Positions 1 to 9,129 of a stretch of 64,000 bases of DNA are shown piece by piece. The notes under the pieces were generated by a model. The model worked only from the letters and a program-made list of their open reading frames with translations, did no database searches and was not told where the DNA came from. The position numbers and the translations under genes are program-made. The DNA comes from Setomelanomma holmii (taxonomy: Eukaryota > Ascomycota > Dothideomycetes > Pleosporales > Phaeosphaeriaceae). The first letter of the stretch is position 1, and the number at the start of each line of letters is the position of its first letter. The DNA lies in NCBI GenBank assembly GCA_010015745.1, contig ML978207.1, positions 124,001-188,000 of the forward strand. Direction: 5' to 3'.

Positions 1-249
1 TTGTCAATATCCCATGCACCGCACTCCCTTTCATTTCATATGCCGTACATATCTAGCTCAAGTCGCTAGGGTCGAGCTGCTACTGGCACTGAATCTTTCT
101 AAGGAGAAGCGTCGTGACAACACACGCATGTCAGTGACTTAGGATGACCTTATCAACGAATGCATAGCTGAGATAATTGTCCCATAGAATGTCCCAAATC
201 TCTTCCTTCCTGCACCAAACCCGTATCACAACGTCAGCAACCGACAACC

Positions 250-903
250 ATGCCTCCTTCAAAGCTCCAGATGGTCAAAGCCTTCTTTGGGACCTGCGAC
301 CATCTTCCCGACGACCACTTCATCACTTCAAACGACGTCTGCCCCATTTGTCAAGATGCTGATGAAGCCAGATTGCCATGCGGTCCTTCCACAAATCGCA
401 TTCGCAAGACTGCCATCATACGAACCCCTGATTGCGATCATGTGTTCCACCACTTGTGTCTAATCACTTGGCTTCTGGCCAATCTGCGCAGCGACGTTGA
501 CGACTCTTGTCCACAATGCCGCCACGTGTTGATCGACCTAAACTGGGTTCCGCCTCCTGCACCGCGAGCGCAGAACCGCGTGCAGCGAGCTCCACGAGCT
601 CCTCACAATCGTGCGGGTGTCAACCAGAATCGCGACGCTGCTCTTCTGCGTGAGATTCAGCGTCAGCGTGAGCGACGTGTAGAGCAGGAAGGTACAGCCG
701 GGCGGTTCTTTCGCCAAACTCTGCTCGAGCTCGCATTGGCACGAGCCGAGCGTCGTAGAACTTGGCCGACTTGGGCACAGTGGACGGTGAGCGTGACCGA
801 CAATATTGACCATATGACATTGATCATGCGGATGATCAGTTTTGCCCGGGACTTGCGACGGCGGCCTCAAGTCCTGGAGCCATCCGGAGTGTATGAGATT
901 TGA
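250..903 (+). CDS. RING-H2 zinc finger protein (putative E3 ubiquitin ligase)
   Basis: Single-exon gene of 217 residues. The visible domain is a RING-H2 finger between about residues 31 and 90. Its zinc ligands are C31, C34, C62, H64, H67, C70, C87 and C90, with a long loop between the second and third ligands. RING-H2 proteins usually bind an E2 enzyme and promote ubiquitin transfer; that activity is inferred from the fold, not shown. After the finger comes an Arg/Gln-rich, probably helical tail (about residues 100-190) with no recognised domain. No signal peptide or membrane segment is seen. Its N-terminal block before the finger resembles the protein encoded on the opposite strand at 1607-1909, so the two look like divergent paralogues. 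The ATG at 250 precedes the shared block and is the natural start. Substrate unknown. Confidence 0.8.
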   Translation: MPPSKLQMVKAFFGTCDHLPDDHFITSNDVCPICQDADEARLPCGPSTNRIRKTAIIRTPDCDHVFHHLCLITWLLANLRSDVDDSCPQCRHVLIDLNWVPPPAPRAQNRVQRAPRAPHNRAGVNQNRDAALLREIQRQRERRVEQEGTAGRFFRQTLLELALARAERRRTWPTWAQWTVSVTDNIDHMTLIMRMISFARDLRRRPQVLEPSGVYEI

Positions 904-1606
904 GTAAGAATTGGTCGTTTTGAAGGCTTTACAATCCGATAGCCGGGATAGTTGCGTGGGTGTGGCATGCTCTAATGCTTGCATGGACATTAGTACATTA
1001 AGGGAGGAGATTTTTCCTAGGAAATGAAGTACTTGCTTGATAATAACGGAGGTTTACAGTGTCTTTCTACATGAGATACCCGTCCAGTCATTGATGAAAT
1101 AAAAGACTTTGCTAATACCATTGAATCACTTCGTATACGTTAATTCTCTCAACTGTGTACTAATGAAAGCATTGAAACGGCTAGATCCGACCCTAACTAT
1201 TTATGTTAGAGTAAATCCAATAATCCTGTGGACAAGATCTAAAGGTGTCAGCGCTTTGTGACTCAAGTGGAATGACTCGAAATGCGCATCAATCAACAAG
1301 AAAGATCAGAGCTTTGACATCACTCACTATGCTGACGGGGCATAAGAATTATGCCTACAGATGTGTCCTTAAATATTGCATTAAGGTGATCCCAAGCCGA
1401 AGAAAGAGCAGTTACAGTCGGGAAGGCACGAACCACAGGCCTAAAGGGGAAAGACGATGTGAAAGTCTAGCAAGCTGCTTTGAGACTAAATCAATGCGGA
1501 CATAGCTCGTTTCCTCGGTTGAGCCAATCCGTAGACATAAACGCAAATTCGATGCGAAACGTGGTGTACAGCTGCAGTCTTGCAATCGTTGAACACGTCA
1601 TCTCAG
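904..1606. other. intergenic region without a recognised gene
   Basis: Spacer between the tails of the two convergent RING genes. Only short ORFs with no recognisable domain occur. I see no RNA gene and no repeat. Confidence 0.5.
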
Positions 1607-1909
1607 CTAGTCCTTACGCTTGCAGACGAGTACAGTCTGGCATTCAGGACAGGTCCTTTCGCGTTTCTCGTTGGCCAAATCAATGACAAGGGAAACAAAG
1701 AGACAGCCCGCATGGAATATATGCGCGCAAGCATGGGTTCGCACACAGTCTGTCGTTAACAGCCGAGCCGTCAAGGGAAGGCCTTGCCAGCCGTGCGGAG
1801 CAATCGCTTGCGAACATCTACCGCATACCTTGTGGTTCTCAGCGAAGTAAGTGTCCGGTAACTTCTCGAGGTAGTGGAAGAACAAGATAGCTGTGGTGGA
1901 CGCGGACAT
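1607..1909 (-). CDS. small RING-H2-like protein, divergent paralogue of the gene at 250
   Basis: A 100-residue protein read from the ATG at 1909. The frame is open further upstream to 2005, but only from a GTG. The finger has C29, C32, C61, H63, H66, C69, C87 and C90, the same spacing style as the 217-residue RING protein at 250-903. The stretch before the first cysteine also aligns with that protein (FF, LP-D--F). A shorter tail follows the last zinc pair, so it lacks the Arg/Gln-rich extension. A minimal RING protein may act as an adaptor or competitor rather than a full ligase; that is inference. No intron is needed. Expression is unproven, and a decaying duplicate is possible. Confidence 0.6.
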   Translation of the reverse strand: MSASTTAILFFHYLEKLPDTYFAENHKVCGRCSQAIAPHGWQGLPLTARLLTTDCVRTHACAHIFHAGCLFVSLVIDLANEKRERTCPECQTVLVCKRKD

Positions 1910-2231
1910 GGTTGAGAAGTAGAGTTCGACAGTACTGGTACTTGTTAGTCGTGGGCAAGTTCTGGTAAAGAGGCGAGACGAGATGATGACTATACTACAG
2001 ATCACATAGCATTGTAAAAAGATTTCTCAATGTTCTCTCACAATGATCACGAAGGGAAGGACACTCACGTGTATACACTATACACAGTCACCTCGAAGTA
2101 GTTCACTTAGCGACTATGCGCCTAGCATCGTGTAGTATATCAGGAGGGCTCTACAGACCTTGTGAAAGCCAAAGTCTCCAGAGCGGCTGTCAACGTTGTG
2201 CTCCAAGGTTTCCCAAAACAATGCTTCTCGA
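1910..2231. other. intergenic spacer before hAT-1
   Basis: Probable promoter side of the small RING gene. It holds a short perfect palindrome (GTGTATACAC) near 2069 and nothing else recognised. It ends at the left target duplication of hAT-1. Confidence 0.4.
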
Positions 2232-2239
2232 CCGACAAG

Positions 2240-2260
2240 CATACTTGTCAATGAGCAAGC
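2240..2260 (+). repeat. hAT-1 left terminal inverted repeat
   Basis: Starts CATACTTGTCAATGAGCAAG. It mirrors 5326-5346 with a single T/C difference and directly follows the target duplication at 2232-2239. Confidence 0.9.
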
Positions 2261-2419
2261 TGAGCGAGCTCAGCCAATTGGCTCGCTCACCCAATTGAGC
2301 TGGAGCCAGCAGCTCGCTCAGCTCAGCTTGATTGGCTAAAACAGAGTCGTCAGCTCGCTCAGCTTGATGGGCTTGGTCCCGATTAGGAAGGTGAGTATAG
2401 ATTTTTGGTGTTGAGTCTC

Positions 2420-4951
2420 TTAGCTAGTTTCCCACTTATCCACCCCATATTTTGCGTCCATCTCCTCGTCGGTTATTAAGTCCTTCACAGGCACCTCGCC
2501 GTCGCCAAATCTAGCTCTAATCCACCGTCGATCGCACTGTATTGCCGCCAGAAGCTGTAGAGAAATATTACGCCGGCGCGGCTTGAGGAGATTACCCAGC
2601 TCGCTGAATAAGCGCTCACACTCACAGCTTGAGCCTAGGATAGATAGCATGTCGATAGCAAGCTTGCTAAGGTCAGGGTAACAATCTTGCAATCCTACCC
2701 AGTATTTAATAGGATTGTTTGCGTTGATGCTACCCTTCACAGCAACAGGCTCGCTGCGCTTCCAGCTCTCATACTCATCCTTCTCGTTATTTGTAGCGCC
2801 TGCAGGGTCGATAAAGCTGTCGATAGCGTCATCAATATCGTTAGGCTTCACTGTGGGACGTACGCAAGGCTTTGGTAAGCTCTTGTACTCCGCCCACAAA
2901 GCTTGAAAATTGCGGTCATTGCTCTCCAGCCAATCAGGCTTATCCGCCCACACCGCGTCGAGGTAGTGTTTGTAGCGAGGATGAAGGATGGTAGCAGCGT
3001 AGTAAGCAGGCGAGAGGTCGAGCTTGTTGTAGTACTCGCGGGCTTTGAGTAGGGCAGCGCGGAGGTTGATAGCAAGGTTGTCTTCGGGCGACTCCTCATG
3101 CTTATCGTGTATAATGTCCTCGTAGCTTTGGAGGCGATCCTCATAGACTCCGAGTAAGTATTCGAACACAGGAATAATCTCAGCAATTGCTCCAAAAGCA
3201 CCACTTTTACTACGGCCTTCAAGCCGTTTTGTAGCTTGCTTCAGTGGCCTGAGTACATCCATATACTCAGTAATCACCTGCCAATCAGCAGTGTTGATCC
3301 CATCAGACCTCATCTAATCTGGCGCAGCAGGCAGCTTGTTGTTGCGACTTCGAGCGTACGCGTCTTCTGTTTGGATGCGCTGGATGTGGTGATTAGCGTA
3401 CCTATTAACTGCTAATTGTAACTCAACAGCGCGCTCAAAGCACGAGAAGTAGGAGTTCCTACGGGTAACAATCGGCTTAACAGGCTCAAGTATTTTGCGC
3501 TTCTCTGCCGGCGCGTCAGCGGCTAGCTCGTTGTGAGCAAGGCGCTGATACTTCTCAAACAGAGCGTACTGTTGTGGTGTTTTGATGTAGTTGATAATCG
3601 CGAGAAGAACACCTAATGGCCCATTGCCTCGCCATGTAGCCATGTTCTCAGCCTCGTTCCTACGCTCACTCTCATCGTTATCGTATGACTCTTTGTCCTC
3701 GCCCCAGAGCAGCATCTGGCCAATGAGATTAAGCGTATGAGGGCCACAGCGGAGGCGACGCTCAGTAGCGTTGAAGCCTATCTTTGAGGCGAGGGTAGTA
3801 ATTGTAGTGTTGTTATTGTGCGCGTTGTCGAGAACAAAATAGCCGAGCTTGCCTACAGTAATTTTGAACTGTTTGAAGATTGCTAATACAACCCCAGCCA
3901 TGGCCTCGCCAGAGTGGACACCTGTCAGTTGTGGGAGCGCGATAGGCAGATCCTTAAGGTTGCAGGAGCTGTCAACGTAGTGCGCGACGATACCTAAGTA
4001 ACTGCGCTTGCAGCCATTTGTTGTCTATCCGTCGAAGCTCATATGGATCTTGCTCATTGACGTTAACAAGTCTGCAACAACCTTCGGCTTCAGGTGGTTG
4101 TATAGGCGTACGACGTATCGTGAGACGCTGTTGTGAGACGCCCATAGCGCTCGCTCTGCCTCTACACTAGCTAATCGTAGCATTGTTCGAAAAGACTTCG
4201 ATTCAAATTACGAGAGTGGGAGGTTGTTTTCAACGAGCCAGCCAACAGCTGCAAGTCTAAACTGTTGTATATTAAAGCCGGAGAGTTCGTTAGCAACAGC
4301 CTAAGAGCAGCCCTTTTGGAGCGCGTGTTCGAGGAGAGTTTCCTGGTGAGGAGTGACGGTAGTTCGTTTACTGGGAGGCTTCATGCCATGGCCTTTATTA
4401 TCCTCTCCGAGATGACGCGCTGGTGATGATGGTGACTGTGAGACGTCTAGTACGCCGCGTCCTATATGGGTGAACTTGTGCTTGTAGCAATAGTGGCAAA
4501 TCCATGAGATCTTTGACACGTTACTGCGCAGCGCGACGCGATAGCCATGGCCATAGACCCAGCTTCTGCGGTTTGACAGTGTCATAGGCGGCTTGCAGTG
4601 GTTTGGAAAGCGACTCTAATCAAAGCCGTTGTAGTTGTCCTCTATCCACACAAAACCCTCATCAACAGCCTCATTGGCTGCCCCTCAAGCCGCCACAGTG
4701 GCATGCTCACTGCCCTCAGGCGGTGGGACGATAGTGTCTTTGGCGCGCGACTCTCGGAGAGTCGCTTCAAAATTGGGGGCCTGTGACGCTTTTACAAGGG
4801 CTTGACGCGGCGATAGCGGAGGAATTGGGGATGATGGCTGAGTATCGACTGGCACAGGCTGGCTAGCAGTACCGCGATGACGCGGCGCGACTTTAGGGCG
4901 CTTTGAAGTTGCGATATTTGGAGGAGTAACGCGTAGTCTTTTTAGTAGCAT
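2420..4951 (-). pseudogene. hAT transposase with six in-frame stop codons
   Basis: One collinear frame of 844 codons runs from the ATG at 4951 to 2420. It is interrupted by TGA at 4685-4687, TAG at 4616-4618, TAG at 4301-4303, TAA at 4208-4210, TAG at 4025-4027 and TAG at 3314-3316. In order it holds a Pro-rich N-terminus, a BED-like finger with a C-x2-C pair (around 4480), the catalytic-core motif SFDG-TTNGCKRSYLG (around 4020), the LTGVHSGEAM block (around 3905), and the hAT C-terminal dimerisation region SSCECERLFSELGN (around 2600). Every stop is explained by one C-to-T or G-to-A change, for example Trp TGG to TAG at 4025. No indel is needed. The family cuts and pastes DNA at 8-bp sites; this copy cannot make the full protein. 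Confidence 0.9.
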
Positions 4952-5325
4952 TGTAGCAACAGCAAGGTGGGTAATAGAGGCAGAAAGAGACGCGGTAATA
5001 GAGCGTAGATAGAGGTAGTGGATAATAAGTTGTAGATAGAAAGTTGTGGTGGATGGAAATTAGGTTGCAAGGTGGCCGGACGAAGATAGCTTATTTAATA
5101 GAAAAGATGAGCAAAAAGGTGCCTAATCCAAACCAGGTTCGAACTGACGCCCTAACACTAGAAAATCATCGTGAGATTGCCCCTCCACCAAAACCATCCG
5201 CCTCAACTTTCCATCTGCCTCATCCAGTCAAGCTGAGCAAGCAGACTGAGCGAGCTCCTACCCTTAGCTCAGCTCGGCTTGCAAGCTCGCCCTACGAGCT
5301 TAGCTTGATAGAATCGTTCAAGCTG

Positions 5326-5346
5326 GCTTGCTCGTTGACAAGTATG
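5326..5346 (-). repeat. hAT-1 right terminal inverted repeat
   Basis: Inverted match of 2240-2260, followed directly by the second CCGACAAG copy at 5347-5354. Confidence 0.9.
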
Positions 5347-5583
5347 CCGACAAGCAAGCCTGGCAGTGATACTTCACTGTGAATGAGCAATGTACCTATA
5401 GTGCGCACGATGTATCCATCAAATCCATCTTTGTCGCATAAAAGGAATCTTCTCGTCAGCCCCATACTCATTCTCCAGCTCTTCACATACTCACCCACAA
5501 CCAACCTGCAACCAACTATTCAACAACCTCAACTCTGACATCAAACTGCCGCCATCACAACAATCACCAACAAGCAAACCACC

Positions 5584-6276
5584 ATGTCTTCAACCAAGAA
5601 CACTATGGAATCTTCGCGGAAGCCTCCAGCCTACTTTGACGTCGAGCTCGGCAATCCTAAAGCTCAAGTCCCAACTCAGCCTGAGCCACAAGCATCACGC
5701 CTCTGGGCATACACACATCGGCCCGTAGTTCGGATTTCAATGATCATTGGCTCCGTGCTACTGGTGGGCGGCATCGCTCTCGCTCTTATCCTGACACCAA
5801 AACATATCGTACTGGCTGGTCCTTCTGGCAACGACATTACATCTGCATTTGATCCGCTCGATGCAGTTGCCACGGTAGCAGCCACGCTGCCTGCGCTCAA
5901 CCACACCGTGCCGCGCCGTAATGAACCGCATGGATATCTAATGAACATGAGCATGCCGGGTAACATGACAGAGCCGTGCCACAACATGACCAAGGGCGAG
6001 TTTAACCATCATGGACACATGTTCAACATAACCATGCCACATAACATGTCGCGTCCTTGCCATAACATGACCAAGCCGGCCTTCAATCATACTAAGCCTT
6101 GCTTCAATCATACCAAGTCTCACGCCACTGTTTTTGGAGATGAGGTTGAGACTCAGTCGGCTCCGCAGGGTGGAGCATCTAGCACCGGCTTGATTACAGG
6201 CATCATCTTTGGAGTGATTGGACTGGGTGTGGCGGTGTTCCTGTGGTGTGGATGCCAGGGCCGCCGAGGCCGCTAA
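5584..6276 (+). CDS. two-pass membrane protein with a sequon-, Met- and His-rich loop
   Basis: An intronless 230-residue protein not matched to a known family. Residues 1-50 are polar. Residues 52-70 and 202-221 are strongly hydrophobic and look like membrane helices, so the loop 71-201 should face the lumen or outside. Between residues 106 and 177 the loop holds nine N-glycosylation sequons (N106, N121, N127, N134, N148, N154, N161, N168, N175). It also holds repeated PCHNMTK / PCFNHTK units and MNMSMPGNM, giving clustered Met, His and Cys. Such clusters recall metal-binding segments of copper transporters, but the three-helix Ctr core is absent. The C-terminus WCGCQGRRGR has cysteines next to the second helix that could be lipidated. 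The start is ATG 5584, preceded by a CT/AC-rich leader typical of a 5' UTR. Confidence 0.75.
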   Translation: MSSTKNTMESSRKPPAYFDVELGNPKAQVPTQPEPQASRLWAYTHRPVVRISMIIGSVLLVGGIALALILTPKHIVLAGPSGNDITSAFDPLDAVATVAATLPALNHTVPRRNEPHGYLMNMSMPGNMTEPCHNMTKGEFNHHGHMFNITMPHNMSRPCHNMTKPAFNHTKPCFNHTKSHATVFGDEVETQSAPQGGASSTGLITGIIFGVIGLGVAVFLWCGCQGRRGR

Positions 6277-7276
6277 AAGAAAGTAGAGAAATGCGGGTAA
6301 GTATGCTTAGGCTGTGTAGCTGGTATATGGGCCTGTTCGACTCGGAATGTTTGGAAAGTAGTTTTGGGATAAGTGAGGAAATGTAAGAAGGCTGTGAAAC
6401 AAAGAGTGCAATATGATGCAAGTGACATGATGCATGAGAATGTTATGAAATATAAAGTTGGCAAATTTGAAGAAAACGACATGGAAAACGTGACTTCGGT
6501 CGCTCAAGGTGACCTCGGGAATCTTATCATACTAAAGAACAATGTGGAACGATCGAGATCCGAACGTGATCTTATCTTGTCAAATGCAAGAGAAGCTTAA
6601 TCTGAATTGGAGAGAACGAGTTGAGCTATAATCCGCGCATCTGAACCAATTGCGATAAACTTGTGTTGTAGCCGGGTTGGGGCCTACGTTGCAGTTGCTT
6701 GCAATCGAATTTCTCCTATCGTGTTGCGCATGTGAAAGACGAAGAGAACATGGTGTAGCTGCACGAAATCATGTCTATGACGCGTGTTGCTGATCTGATT
6801 GCAATCATCAATTAGTCGGCCGAGCAGAGAATGCTGTCGTGGTAATTTGATGTTGGCGGTCAGGGTCTCGGAGGACGGAAGTGCAAGAGATCCATGTCTC
6901 GCCACCGTGACCACGCGATTGACTGGTGAGATCCGCGAGGCGGACAATTTAGCGGCGCCGTCGCCTGACAATTATCCACGCCTGCATTTCCCGTCTGCAA
7001 GCTTACTCTCCTTCCTAGACTTTCTGCAGCTTTTTACCCGCTACCTTCCTTTCTATCTGCGGTTCTTGCGCCAGTCTGCGTCCTTTGCCTGTGCTTGCAT
7101 CGTTGCGATCGCCTGAATTGTTCTTTCCGAAGCTTCCTCTTCACCCCCGCCAAGTCGCAGCGCACGCCACGAGTATCCCTACACCTAGCTCTACACGACG
7201 CCAAATCGTATCGCAAACGAGGCGAGCGCAAACATTGTTCTCGCATAGACCTCTCTACATGTCCACGACCACGACA
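6277..7276. other. intergenic region and SCS7 leader
   Basis: About 1 kb with no convincing gene. The last 250 bp are pyrimidine-rich and stay open in the SCS7 frame. They probably form the SCS7 promoter and 5' UTR. No repeat or RNA gene was seen. Confidence 0.5.
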
Positions 7277-8549
7277 ATGCCAGGCCACACCCTCCCAACG
7301 ATTCCGATCGCCGAAGTACGGGCTCATAACAATGAGAAGTCCTGCTATGTTACGATCGGCACCAAGGTCTACGATGTCACAGACTTTCTAGATGGACATC
7401 CCGGTGGCGGCGAGCTCATTCTCGAGTACGGCGGCAAGGACGTGGAGGCCATATTGAAGGACGAGGTATCGCATACGCATTCCGATTCGGCATACGAGAT
7501 CTTAGATGAGAGCCTGGTTGGATTTACGCCCACAGAGCCTATCATCAATGGTGCGACCAAGAGCTCACATCCCGCTGAGATTGTTCCTCTGCCACCATCG
7601 GCCGCGGGCAAGGCCGAACTCGAGAGCATGATACAGGATGGCAAACCGCTCTACGTTGCGACGGGCATGTCATCCGCCGCGGACCTCTCGCGAGAGACAG
7701 ACCCAGACCGGGACTACAGAGAGCACAAGTTTTTGGATCTCAGCAAGCCGCTGTTGATGCAAGTCTGGAATGGAGGGTTCTCGAAGGATTTCTATCTGGA
7801 GCAAGTACATAGGCCACGGCACTACAAGGGAGGCGACTCCGCGCCATTGTTCGGAAACTTCCTCGAGCCATTGAGCAAGACACCATGGTGGGTAGTACCT
7901 ACAATCTGGTGGCCATGCGTCACAATTGGCACCAACATAGCTATGCGCGGATTGACAGTGCCGGCAACTGCTGGATACTGGGCGTTTGGCTTGTGTTTCT
8001 GGACCATCATCGAATACGTTCTACATCGCTGCCTGTTCCACTTGGATGAGTATGACGCCCTACATCAGCGCTTTGGTCATCACTAATAACGTACAGGCAT
8101 CTCCCAGACAATCGAGTTGGTATCACTCTGCACTTTCTACTACACGGTATCCACCACTATCTGCCAATGGACAAGTACAGGCTAGTCATGCCACCGACAC
8201 TTTTCGTTGCGCTTGCCGCACCCTTTTGGAAGTTTGCCCACACTGTGATCTTCTGGAATTGGTATGCTGCAACTGCTGCGTACTGCGGCGGCATATTTGG
8301 CTATACCTGCTACGATATGACACACTACTTCTTGCACCACCAAAAGTATGTCACGCTCCAAGCCATTGACAAAAGCTCGATGCTGACAATGACAGGCTCC
8401 CTGCGTACTATCAGGAACTCAAGAAGTACCATCTCAAGCACCACTTTGCTGACTACCAGAATGGCTTCGGTGTCACGAGCCGCTTCTGGGACTGGGTGTT
8501 TGGCACGGAGCTCGAGATAGGCCCGCCAAAGATCATCAAGAGCACCTGA
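7277..8549 (+). CDS. SCS7: fatty acid 2-hydroxylase (sphingolipid alpha-hydroxylase)
   Basis: Three exons (7277-8049, 8097-8345, 8396-8549) give 391 residues. The introns of 47 and 50 bp have clear branch points (CTAAT, CTGAC). The N-terminus is a cytochrome b5 domain with the haem-binding HPGGGE motif near residue 44 and a second haem histidine in the SHTHSD stretch. The C-terminal half is a membrane fatty acid hydroxylase with di-iron histidine clusters: HRCLFH, HGIHH, HYFLHH and HLKHH. The family adds a 2-hydroxyl to the very long chain fatty acid of ceramide in the endoplasmic reticulum, taking electrons through the fused b5 domain. All histidine motifs look intact. ATG 7277 has A at -3 and fits the family N-terminus. 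An in-frame ATG at 7259 would add six residues. Gene symbol by similarity to the yeast gene. Confidence 0.93.
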
Positions 8550-9129
8550 GTCTATGCAATGCGAAGATGTAGGTGATGTAGCATTCAAAGGCGCAGAGGC
8601 ATTTTGGCTTTAGCGGCGCACTGGTAGGCATGGGTTTGGTCATGTCTTCATCACGATATCACTTCTCGTTACATACCTAATAATAATTAGACATTCACTT
8701 TCTGCTTCTTTTTCGCGACTGCCGTTCCGGGAAATATGCTGCAAAATGTGGCTCAGAACAGCGCACGTGAGCTGCAGCCTTGATTAGTCATGCCACTAGC
8801 GCCTGCACGTTTTCAATATCCGTGCGACCCAGCCTTGCTCCACCTCCACCTCTACCTCCACCTCTACCTCTACCTCACAACAAACCCGCCAAATCGCCCG
8901 TCACAGTACAGCTACGATCAAGCAAAGTTTAGTCGAGTGCGATTGGGAATCAGACAGTCAGAAGTTCGCAACAGAAGTCGCTGTAGCGATAGCTGTCTAT
9001 CCTGTGTGCAGTACAGCAATTGAATCCAGTATTCGAGCCACACAGCTCACAGCAACCACTTCGCACTTCACCGTGACTGCGCATACAACCCGACCCGTAC
9101 AACTCATCGATTCCTAGGACCCGCCCGCA
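8550..9129. promoter_or_regulatory. promoter and 5' leader of the RS/RRM gene
   Basis: A 580-bp spacer between SCS7 and the downstream splicing-factor gene, with a pyrimidine-rich stretch containing the CTCYAC repeat at 8838-8873. The extent of the promoter is inferred from position only. Confidence 0.4.
8838..8873 (+). repeat. hexanucleotide repeat (CTCYAC) x6
   Basis: Six tandem 6-bp units alternating CTCCAC and CTCTAC. Possibly part of a pyrimidine-rich core promoter. Confidence 0.8.

Larger units (their letters stand above)
2240..5346 (-). mobile_element. hAT-superfamily DNA transposon, full length, inactive (hAT-1)
   Basis: A complete 3107-bp element. It is flanked by the identical 8-bp duplications CCGACAAG at 2232-2239 and 5347-5354, the size expected for hAT insertion. 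Its terminal inverted repeats begin CATACTTGTCAA and match over about 21 bp with one mismatch. Just inside both ends are many copies of a GAGCGAGCT/AGCTCGCTC-type motif, likely subterminal transposase-binding repeats. One long reading frame on the minus strand, broken only by six stop codons, encodes the transposase. With no frameshift and both ends intact, the copy looks inactivated by point mutation. It could still be mobilised in trans if an active relative exists. Confidence 0.93.

Noticed and set aside
5135..5150. tRNA B-box-like GGTTCGAACTG inside hAT-1
   Set aside because: It stands alone inside the transposon with no cloverleaf around it.
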